A stretch of 64,000 nucleotides of DNA from Leucaena leucocephala. Its lineage: Eukaryota > Streptophyta > Magnoliopsida > Fabales > Fabaceae. The stretch covers positions 7,509,501 through 7,573,500 of the forward strand of contig CM073560.1 of NCBI GenBank assembly GCA_037074615.1, read 5' to 3'. Position numbers and translations under genes: made by a program. The notes beneath the pieces were generated by a model that made no database searches, was not told the DNA's origin, and was given only the letters and a program-made list of their open reading frames with translations. Positions 44,780-55,292 of the stretch are shown here, piece after piece. The first letter of the stretch is position 1, and each line of letters begins with the position of its first letter.

Positions 44780-47485
44780 GATTATATCTTAACTTAAACC
44801 CAGAAATTTAAAATTTTACTGTTAAGTTCCTTATTCTGGACCTTTAATTTGAAAACTGATTAATCTCATTCTACACATCCAAATGAGGCTTATTACCTAT
44901 CCACGTAATGCCCCAGATGTGTATAACCGGCTCACCAAATTTCGTGGCCAAACTCCTTCGTTTACTAGGTCAAACTGAGGTCAAAACACTGCTACCTCAG
45001 GACCTGCGAATTTCTCCCTTAATTCCCCATTCACAAATTGAACATGCCAAACAATATTTATTATTAAATAATAAAATGTCATACAACAAGTCATACACAA
45101 AATTCTCATATTTCTATTACATCTTTTTCTGCCCAAATTTCGGCAGTATAACCGCTAGGCTTCATCTGTACAAAGAACTGAACTGTACTGATTCGGTAAT
45201 TCCCCCATGAGAACTACCATTCTACGTAAGTACCCAGGAAAGACTTGATGAACCGGCTAGGTCCACTCACTTCCAACCTCCTTAGATAGCACCTACGTAC
45301 ACAGTACTTATCATATTATGATGTTCAGTCTTAAATTGCAGCATAACGGCGTCTCTCAAGATTCTTAAAAATTCACTTCAACATAATCTCCCTGTAATGG
45401 GTTAGGTATGGGGAATGAGATTCGGGGGAATCTCAGTAGTAATAATCATAACAATATATGTAATGCAGAGTGACAGTGCTTGCTGGTGATTGTGTACAGA
45501 TAAGTATGCTGCGTGCTTCCATACTCAATAACATATGATCATAGCATTGTAATAGAGCTTCAAGCATAACATATAAGACAACAATCCACCCAAACAATAG
45601 CACAACAAATCACAAAGCCATTACATAAAAGCTAGGATTAGTTACTACCTCAAAAGCTTAGTAGAACTCTACTATCTCTATACTGCTTCCAGCTCCGCCA
45701 GAACTTCCTTTCTTCTTTCTTTCACCTTCTCTCTCTTCTTTCTCTCTCTTTCTCTTGCCAAAACCGTGGGATGCATGAAATGGGAGGGGGAGGGGGTATT
45801 TATAGTTTCCTTCGATGGCATTTTCGTAATTTTGAAGCCATCTGTACATGTGGTCTTGGTTTTTCTTGGATTTTCCTATTTTCTTTTATTTTCTTTTACT
45901 GTATCACCCAGGACACCTCACTGGGACACCTCATCGCCACATTCTTCACATGTCACAATTCCTGGACACCTCATCAGCTGACTCAGCATTTCCAGTCCAA
46001 TCCAGTACTGGTCTGGTCCGATTTCCCACAAACCGGACTCAACGGCTGAGATTGTGCCACGTGTCCTTAACTTTTCTTCTGCCTCTAAGATGACTCCATG
46101 TGGCATCTGGAAGGGACCTTTCATGCCTTCCAATGCTATCCAGATAAGTCCTGGACTTTATCTGATCACCTCCTCGGTTATCGTGCCAACCGAGTAACTT
46201 TTTACTGAAAAGTCATTAAATCATTATTTTAATGTCACTTTTTCCCTGAATCACTGGGCCTGCGTTTTGGGCCTGGGAATATCATCTTGGGTCTCTGATC
46301 CAGCCCAAGTACTCTGATAGCACGATTCCCAAGAAATACCCCTTGGCAAATTACCAAAATGCCCTTAGTCTCTCTTTCTTTACTTTACTAGGTCTAGGGG
46401 CATTATTGTCTTTTCCCATCTTACCAGAGTATTCTCTGACCCTGATCAATTATCCATATAACTTCCCTGGACTGTCTAACCTTAGGCTAATGACCAAAAT
46501 ATCCTTTACTCATTCTTCAGCTGTTCTATAACATAGGGGCATTTTCGTCATTTAGCACCTTTTTCCCGGACACCGGCCCCTTTTACCACTGAACTGCTAT
46601 TATGGGCCTGGGCCTTCCCTGGTGTCACTATGGGCCTTAGAAAACACTGTATAGCCTCTGGACATAGTTCGATTATCTCTATTCGGACCGCCTTTCCTTT
46701 ACCGATTATAACTGTAAATTCCCATCTTCAGGAATTTTTACAGAAAAATCGGGACCTCAAATCAAAATTTCGTGAATCCTCATTCAACCCAGAATCCTTT
46801 TCTCTATCTCCCGATATTTTCAGATATTTTATCCGAACCGAGCTATTTTTGCCTGAAAGTACGCTCTCGCGCATACTTTTCAAAAATGACCATTTTACCC
46901 TTTGTCACATTTTTAATTCTTTCATACCTATAGAGACCTCATATACATATTTCACAGTTCAGTGAAATGATCAGGATAATTTTCTCTATTTTTTGGCAAA
47001 ATATGGTACTCATCGGCTACAGCCCGATATTTCCCATAATTACGATTATGCCCCTGCATTCTCTTTCTGGCCTCGTTACTCAGCTTCTCATCCTTCATCT
47101 TAAGTTCTAGGAATTCTCTTTCAATAACTCATCCCTTAAACTCTTCGGGAGTCATCGTTAATTGAAAGGCTTGACAACCCGCCCATATTAGGTTATCTTA
47201 CACTGGAGCTAGCCCATATCAAGCTACCTGCAGAATTTCTAGGCTTAAGACTTAGGACATTCCTCACATTCCTCATTTTAAACCTAGGTGAACTATCCCG
47301 ATTTTGTAGGTTAAAGACTTAACTCATCTTTAAATCCTGAAGGACTTACTCATCCCTCGGATTCCTACAAAATACAGGTAAGTAATCCGCCCATATCAGA
47401 TTACCACCCTAGGACTACGGGTTTAGCAGCCTGCCCATATCAGACTACTTCCCAGTTCTCCTAGACCAAAAATTGGGATGTTACA
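44780..47485 (-). mobile_element. Right arm of inverted LTR pair (LTR L10)
   Basis: A minus-strand LTR whose sense 5' end TGTAACATCCCAATTTTTGG lies at 47485. TATA box reverse 45797-45804, G-box CACGTG 46058-46063, hairpin 45417-45434, conserved block 45190-45310. It matches L9 over both the sense 3' half and the first about 550 bp, but the middle parts (46370-46930 against 42250-43200) are unrelated. It is followed by gypsy leader sequence at 47486. Confidence 0.88.
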
Positions 47486-47595
47486 GCAAACACTAACTTA
47501 GTGTCAATTATGTCTGGTTTATTAGGGTATATTTATCTATAAATTATCTATTCAGAGCATTTCCTAAGCCATAATCCTTTGCTCTGATACCAAAA
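47486..47595 (-). other. Gypsy 5' leader stub and primer-binding site
   Basis: The complement of TGGTATCAGAGC lies at 47581-47592, three bases from the LTR. Read on the minus strand, the next bases (AAAGGATTATGGCTTAGGAA) match the leader of the element at 61675. The leader breaks after about 110 bp at the L10 end, so most of the leader and gag were lost. Confidence 0.87.
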
Positions 47596-50268
47596 TATCA
47601 CATCCTTATTTTTATATATCTTAAGGACCATTCAGTAGCACTTAGAACCACTTTCAAGGTCATTGAAGTCTAAACTCTTAATCTGGAATTTTATTCTCAT
47701 CGGGTACTATTCACTGTGGCAAATTCCAAATGAGTGACCTGACTTTGAAAAATTATAACTAATTCTAGAAAAATCGAAATGAAGTGGTTCAAATTGCTAC
47801 ATGAAGATAACTTAATTATATTTAAGGGAAAATTCATTGGTTGACCATTCTTTGACAAATTCAACGTGGGTCAATGTTTCAACTTTACTGTTTATCCAAT
47901 GACTTTCTCCTGAATCTAGCATTCTGGTTCCAAATTTAGCAATTTATATCTTTTCGTATATACATACAAATGAAGCATTCTATATATAAAATTAAAGATT
48001 AGTATGTCTAATATTTACCATAAAAATATCATACATTTATTCAACCATTTACTATTTTTAATGATTGATCAAACATCAATAGGTCTCCACGGATTACTGT
48101 TCACAAAGTCATTTTTCAGCAACCAACCTTACATATTAGTGCATACATACATCACATATCAGTTAAACATGCCAGATAACAATTATTATTAAATAATCTA
48201 CTGTTATACATTAGTGCATGATTAACATCCTCATATTTCTGTTACACTTTTCATTGTCTAAAATTTGGCAGCATAACTGCTACATTCCTTCTGTAGAAAG
48301 TAACCGATCTTGTACCGATTCGGTAATTCCCGTAGGGACTACCAGGAAAGACTGGATGAACCTGCTAGGTCTACTCACTTCCAGCCTCCTTAGATAGCAC
48401 CTACGTACACAGTAAGTATCAGTTCCTTTCTTTGTCCTTGCTTTGTTGCCATAATTTCAGCAGCCTAACGGCGTCTCTTAAAATTTCCAAATTCTATTTC
48501 GACAGAACTTCCCCTGTAATGTTATATATGGGAATGAGATTCAAAAGAATCTCAGTAGCAACAATCATAACACTTTATGTAATGTAGAGTGACAGTGCTT
48601 GCTTGTGGTTGTGTACAGATAAGTATGCTGCATGCTTCAATATTCAATCACATATGATCATAGCATTGTAATAGAGCTTCAAGCATAACATATAAGACAA
48701 CAATCCAACCAAACAATAGCACAACAATTCACAAAGACATTACATAAAAGCTAGGATTAGTTACTACCTTAAAAGCAGAACTTCAGAACTTCTCTACTGC
48801 TTCCAACTTCACCAGAACTTCCTTTCTTCTTTCTTTTTCTCACTTTCTCTCTCAAGCACTTCCTTATCTCTCTAAAAGCTCCTTAGGCCATGGGAATGAA
48901 GAGCTAGGGGGGTATTTATAGTTTTGGTCAATGGCATTCTTGTAATTTTGAAGCCATATGAACTTGTGGTCCTGGTTTTTCCGAAATTTCCTATTTTCTT
49001 TTATTCATTTTACTGCATCATGCATGACATCACCTCCAGGCGACCTCATGGGACACCTCATATGTCACATGGTGAAATTGCATGTTCCTGGGATACCTCA
49101 TCAGCTGACTCAGCAGTTCCATTCCAATCCAGTACCGGTCCGGTCTGATTTCCCACAAACTGGACTCACCGGCTAAGATTATGCCACATGTCCTTAACTT
49201 TTTCTTTCTCCTCTATGTTGGCCCCATGTGGTATCTTACTGGCACCTGTCACGCCATCCAATGCTATCCAAATAAGTCCAGGACTTTATCTGATCACCTC
49301 CTAGGTTATCGTGCCGACCGAGTAACTTTACTTTATTGAAACAACATTAAAATAGTATTTTAATGCCACTTTTTCCCACATATCACTGGGCCTACGTTTT
49401 TGGGCTCTGGGAATGTTATCTTGGATCCTGATCAAGCTCAAGTACTCTGATGGCTCGATTCCCAAGAAACACCCCTTGGCAAATTACCAAAATACCCCTG
49501 GGTGCCCTTTCTTGCACTATTTTAACCCTAAGGGCAAAACCGTCATTTTACACCTTTCTGTACTTTATCAGAGCATATACTGACTCTGATTAACTTCATA
49601 CGTATATGTCTTGGCCTCTAGGCATGTCCAGAATGACCAGAATGCCCTCCATTCATCTGCTAGCCTTTAGTACAACACAGGGGCATTTTCGTAATTTTGC
49701 ACTTTTTCGGGGTTCTGCTGAACACTGACCCACCTATCAGTCCAAGAGTATTATTGGGCCTTTGATGACGCCATTATTGAGCCTTTCTAGGTTCATTACC
49801 TTTATGGCATGCATTTCGAGGAATCTTCCTCCGGCACAGTTCATTGAATATTTTATTATTATTCACCGTTTATACACATTTCTGGACACTGGCTCCTTCT
49901 GTCAGATACACTGCCCTACTATGTCTGGACAGCTATTTGGGTCATAACGGGCATCTGACTGTTGTTACCCGACCTCATTCAGTCTTAGTTTAAATACCGA
50001 TAAATCTCCCTATCGGATCCCTGGAGGCCTTATACTCCCGTCTGGATTTGCTAATTTGCGAATAACTTTTTCTACAGACCTCCTATCGGTATTCTGTCAG
50101 TTTCCTGACATCCTCCCCATAAGGGTGCATCATCCTGTAATTTCTTACTTATATTTGAAATCTAGGGTATCCGGTAGGAATTTTTATAACTTTTGGACGA
50201 TCAGTCCATTTTTGACTATCTGGAGTCTTCAAAAATTCCGGTATTAACCTGGATTACCCAGCGTCACT
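47596..50268 (-). mobile_element. 5' LTR of the coding gypsy element, sense 5' end lost
   Basis: It starts TATCACATCC (TG mutated to TA) and follows the 3' LTR 34989-37690 closely. TATA box reverse 48913-48920, hairpin 48536-48553 with loop AAAA. A deletion near 48343 removes 16 or so bases of the conserved block. It ends in GCGTCACTTG at 50270, where a plus-strand LTR begins; about 330 bp of its sense 5' end are missing. Confidence 0.88.
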
Positions 50269-51057
50269 TGTAATATCCTTAATTTTTGTACTGATTTCCA
50301 TGTACAGATTAAATGGAATATATGAGTCCTATTTCAGGAAAAAGATGTGGTCCTTTATGTAAAGAAAAGGATTAAATTGCAAAAGAAAGGAAATGAAAGG
50401 ACTTAAATGCAAATATGGAAAGGTTAAGGTAAGGAAGGAAAGGTAGACAAAAATGTGGGGTCTTAAAGTGTAATTTTAGCCAAATAAAGGGACTTAAGTG
50501 CAAAGAAGGAAAAGTTCCTTGGGGCTAAAGTATAATTAAAGAAAATTAGGCCAGAAGTGGTTTGGACTGACCGGTGGCATCTCAGTCCCAGATTTTACCA
50601 GAAGATAGGGCAAGTGACGCTGGGTAATCCAGCTTAATACTGGAATTTTTGAAGACTCCAGATAGCCGAAAATGGACTGATCGTCTGAAAGTTATAAAAA
50701 TTTATACCGGATACCCTAGATTTCATATATAAGTAAGAAATTACAGAATGATGCACCCTTATGGGGCGGATGTCGGGAAACTGACAGAATACCGATAGGA
50801 GGTCTGTAGGAAAAGTTATCAGCAAATTAGAAAATCCAGACGGGAGTGTGAGGCCTCCAGGGATCCGAGTAGGAGATTTATCGGTATTTTTAAAGGGGCT
50901 GAATGCGATCGGATGACTTCAGTCAGATGACTGTTATAACCCACAAGGATGCCTGAGCACAGTAGGACACTGTATCTGGGAAAAGGAGTCGGTGTCTGGA
51001 AAGGTGTATAATCGGTAAATAATAATTAAAATATTCGGTGAACTGGGGCAGAGGAAG
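50269..51057 (+). mobile_element. LTR fragment, sense 5' part (LTR L11)
   Basis: TGTAATATCCTTAATTTTTG at 50269 is the same sense start as the LTRs of the coding gypsy element. It covers the first about 790 bp and then ends in a scrambled joint. Preceding bases TCACT would be the target duplication; no second copy was seen. Confidence 0.82.
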
Positions 51058-51106
51058 ATTAAAATATTCGGTGAAGTGAGTAGACCTAGCAGGTTCATCC
51101 AGTCTT
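51025..51106. other. Scrambled junction with repeated and templated filler
   Basis: An 18-bp direct repeat (51025-51042 and 51058-51075, 33 bp apart) is followed by a 30-bp piece (51076-51105) matching the plus-strand conserved LTR block (TGAGTGGACCTAGCCGGTTC in relatives). Then minus-strand LTR sequence starts. Confidence 0.8.
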
Positions 51107-52546
51107 CCTCTAAGATGACGCCATGTGGAACCTGGAAGGGACCTTTCATGCCTTCCAATGCTATCCAGATAAGTCCAGGACTTTATCTGATCACCTCCTC
51201 AGTTATCGTGCGGACCAAGTAACTTTACTTTATTGAAACAGCATTAAAATAGTATTTTAATGCCACTTTTTTCCACATATCACTGGGCCTACGTTTTTGG
51301 GCTCTGGGAACGTTATCTTGGATCCTAATCAAGCTCAAGTACTCTGATGGCTCGATTCCTAAGAAACATCCCTTGGCAAATTACCAAAATACCCTTGGGT
51401 GTCCTTTCTTGTACTATTTTAACCCTAAGGATAAAATCGTCATCTTACACCCTTCTGTACCTTGTCAGGGCATATACTAACCCTGGTCAACCTTACCTGT
51501 GTATGTCTTGGCACCTATCCAAAATGACCAAAATGCCCTTCATCTATTTCTTACCCTTTAGTACAACACAGGGGCATTTTCGTAATTTCACACCAAGGGT
51601 CTTACTGGGCCTTTGTTGGCGCCATTATTGGGCCTTTCAGGGTCCATTACCCTCATGGCACGCATTATGTGGAATCTTCCCCTGGCCATGTTCCTCGAAT
51701 ATTTTAACTATTATACACCGTTTATACACATCTCCGGACACCGGGTCCTTTTACCAGATACACTGGTCTACTGTGTTTAGTCATGGTCATAACAGTCATC
51801 TGATTGAGGTCATCCGAACTCATTCAGTCCCTTTTTAAATACCGATAAATCTCCTAATCGGATCGCCAGAGGCCTCACACTCCCGTCTGTATTTACTGAT
51901 TTGCGAATAACTTTTTCTACAGGCCTCCTATCGGTATTCTGTAAGTTTTCTGACCTCTGCCCCATCCGGACGTATCATCCTATAATTTCTCACTTATATA
52001 TGAAATCTAGGATATCCGGTAGGAATTTTTATAACTTTTAGACGATCAGATCATTTTTGGCTATCTGGAGTCTTGAAAAATTCCTGTATTAAGCCAGATT
52101 ACCGAGCGTCACTTGCTCTCTTTACCGATGAAATCTGGGACTGAAATGCTTTCGGGCAGTCCAAACCACTTCCGGCCTAACTTTCTTTAATTATACTTTA
52201 CCCCCAAAGAACTTTTCTTCTTTTCATTTAAGTCCCTTTTTATTTGGCTAAAATTACACTTAAGGATCCCACCTTTTTGTCTATTTTTCCTTTTTGGCTT
52301 TATACTTTCCATAATTTCACTTAAGCCCCTTCATTTTCTTTCTTTTACAATTTAATCCCTTTCTTTGCATAAATGACCACTATATCCCTAGGGACTTTCA
52401 CTATTTACACATAAGTCCCCAGACTTTCACTTATTTGCAGTTTAGTCCCTAAAAACCTTCTGTATGTTTTTGGAACTTCTGCTCAAAGGGATATATCTTT
52501 TTCAGGCTACTTACTAAGTCTGTGGCCTGAAAATTGGGATATTACA
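51107..52546 (-). mobile_element. 3' LTR of element B, truncated (LTR L12)
   Basis: A minus-strand LTR whose sense 5' end TGTAATATCCCAATTTTCAG is at 52546, next to the complement of a PPT (52547-52560). Its sense 3' half, including TATA box, hairpin and conserved block, was lost at the scrambled junction. It matches the sense 5' half of L1. Confidence 0.85.
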
Positions 52547-53791
52547 TTTCTACCCCCCTTAAAAATAAATTTCGTCCTCAAAATTTACTTAGTACCTTAA
52601 TCAACTATCCTGGATATATCTCCTCTGTATATCCTTTCCTGGTTTATGACTAAGGGTTGGGGCATTCATCCTCTTATACTTATGGACAACCCATTGAACT
52701 TATGATTAGTGTCCATTTCTTTCATATCTTATCTCTCAGAATTTTGATGTATTCTGGGGTCTACATCACCCCTTTTACACTTTGCTAATCTCTCAGGATA
52801 GATATTGTTCTTCTGACTTTCTTTCTCCTGATACGAGATCATAACCCAGATAACTTCTCTGACTTTTCTTAACTGTTCTCATAACTTCATGCATCTATGC
52901 CAAACTTTTATGGCATTTGCACTTTTTCTTATCCCTTCTCAGGGCTTATCTATCGTTAGGCTATTCTTGCCTTAGCACCTTTCGTTCCACTGGGTTAGGG
53001 CTAAGTCTCTCTTCGTATAGCTCTAGGCCCTAGTATTCCTTCATAGATCTACATTCCATCTTTACTTCCTCTTCTCTAGGTCTCTCTGGCCTTTTATTAC
53101 CACTTCCTTTAGATCAGAAAAGAACTCTTCATTATCCACATCATTATCTAGGCCTATAGTTCCTTATAGCTCAGTCGCCCTTACCGCTATGGTTCTTCTT
53201 AACCATTCTTAGGGTCGACCTCAGGGAATATTGGAGACTCCGTCTGGGGTAAGAGCAAATACCTTTCCTAGGGATGTCAGCATTCTTAGGACAACCGCTT
53301 GCAAAGTGGCCTTTCTCACCACAACTGCTTTGCCCTGCTTGACACTCCCATGTGCCATGGCTCTTTCCACCATATTGACATCTCTGCTCTCCAACCTGAT
53401 CATTACTTTGATCAGTTCTCTGTCTGAACTATTGCTTCTTTCTCTTGCTATTGGCTTCACAACTTGAGCTACCTCCCAGAGTGCTCTTAGCCAATGCTTT
53501 TCTATTCTCTATTCATAGGGAATTCTCTTTTCTGCTTCTCAGGCATACTTCTACAAAACTTTGAATATCAGTACTCAGATTTGGACTTGGACTCTGTTTT
53601 TGTTAAGGAAAAACTAAGTTCAGTCTGCCTATAATAGAGGCTATCTGAGGAAAACCATTGTAAAATAATTTCTCTGGGTGAGTTTATCAACTAGTGAAGC
53701 TTTCTCACCTTAACTTCTTCTTTAGCATTCATCTTCCCAAAGAGATATTACATTGTACTCATATCTCATGGCTCATTACTTTCCTTAGGCT

Positions 53792-54245
53792 AGGTCTAAC
53801 TGCGACCTCGGGATCTAACTACGATCAACCTTTAGCCTCTTCAGAATCTAATTACGACTCTGAAGCTCTTAGGATCTAACTGCGACCCTGGAGCCATGCT
53901 AGGATCTAACTGCGACCCTCCAGAATCTAACTGTGATTCTGTTGTACTGTATATCTCCCGAAGATCTTAAACCAACAGACTAAGTTATAAGGTTAACTGC
54001 TTCCACATGTTGATAACTCAGTAAAAATTTTAAAAATATATTTAGTAGCCTCATATCATTTACCCAGACTTTACTTACTTCCTCTCTTACTCAGGAGTTC
54101 CTTCTCATCTTTCAACCTGTGCTCTAACTGCGAGCAATCTGTACCAGATCTAACTCTTATCTGAAGAGTGATCTGTACTCATCTGAATCTAGCTCTATCT
54201 GAGAGCCACCTGTTTCAGATCCAACTCTTATCTGAAGAGTGATCT
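53792..54245 (-). repeat. Cluster of short hairpins in element B
   Basis: Dyads on the + strand around TAACTGC-type loops: AGGTC/GACCT (53792-53808), GATC/GATC (53812-53826), CAGAATC/GACTCTG (53842-53862), AGGATC/GACCCT (53871-53889 and 53901-53919), AGAATC/GATTCT (53922-53940), TGCTC/GAGCA near 54120. Around ATCTG loops: ACTCTT/AAGAGT with outer arms CAGATC/GATCTG (54145-54175), GCTCT/AGAGC (54192-54206), ACTCTT/AAGAGT with AGATC/GATCT (54217-54245). Confidence 0.83.
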
Positions 54246-55292
54246 AGAAACAATCCCTTTACTATTATCTGTTACTCTTTCTGTACACCATTCATTTCAA
54301 TAGAAATGGCCCCGAGTACTGTATTCACAAGCCTATAGAAATACCTGAGTAACCTCAATCATACATCATATCTGAATATCATATCATAACCTATCGTCCC
54401 ATCAATTGAGACTATCTATCATCCTCAATATATTCCTCATTGCATATCATATGGTATGAGAGCAACATACTTTCTCATCTCATATGTGTACTCATATATA
54501 CTCTACCCTACATGCACTAAAAAAGGGAAGTATCCATTCTACATAGCATACTCTAACATGCATGTCATCATATGACAACTGCAAGGAGATGCAACTATCA
54601 TATCTTATGGCAACATAAGCCATATCATCACCATATTTTGCTCAACCATCCATTAGACATTGTAATAATCTAAGTAAGCCTCAAAACATATTTCCTTCAT
54701 CATTTTACTTATCATATCCTGATCATTCATCCTGAAACATCCATCTGTTTCACTTAGGCTGCCACGCTACCCTCTTACCAGGGTATAGACTCAACCCTTC
54801 ATTACTCTATCTTATATAGGGAATAGGGGAGTCACTTTATCTTTGAAACTGTGGCTACCTTTCTACTATCTCTTAACTTCTTCTGTCTATCTATCAGTCC
54901 TAGTCTATTCTTGACCGGACAATGGTTACTTATTGGCCTTTCTTTTTATCCTAGCGAACTTGAGTCGCCTGGATCTCATTCATCATCCTTTACTATTACT
55001 TTTACTTTCTAGGGTACTATACCTTAGGTCTATCACTTCTCCGTGATGGAATCCCTCTGCTTAGGGAACATTTAGCTCTTTATCTATTACCCATCACGTC
55101 TTTACCATTAGGCCATGTACTAGGATCATTCCTGGCAAATCTCATTCTAGCTTTTAGGTCTTCTATTCAGATTAGCTGAATACAACCCCTGTAACGTAGA
55201 TCTACTCTTAGTTATCACATAGAGGATCTACTTTTACACATTGTCTTAAACTGATCTTTCGTACCTCAGTACCTTTGTACTATCTGGCTTAC

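Larger units (their letters stand above)
34989..50268 (-). mobile_element. Ty3/gypsy chromovirus-like element with pol, interrupted
   Basis: Read on the minus strand: 5' LTR (50268-47596, outer end lost), PBS, 5' leader stub, inverted LTR pair replacing gag, gag zinc knuckles, protease, RT, RNase H, integrase, chromodomain-like tail, PPT, 3' LTR (38021-34989). RT before integrase is the gypsy order. Long LTRs (3 kb), the initiator-Met PBS and the integrase tail fit the Tekay/Del lineage by general knowledge. The two LTRs differ at only a few per cent of sites in the stretch compared by eye, so it is one of the youngest elements here. It interrupts the CACTA transposase at 34988; the expected duplication GTTTG is not found at the other end because that end is rearranged. 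Confidence 0.88.

Noticed and set aside
53221..53467. Overlapping ORFs of 78-79 codons on both strands
   Set aside because: Located in the non-coding body of element B; overlapping frames on opposite strands with no motif are best explained by chance.
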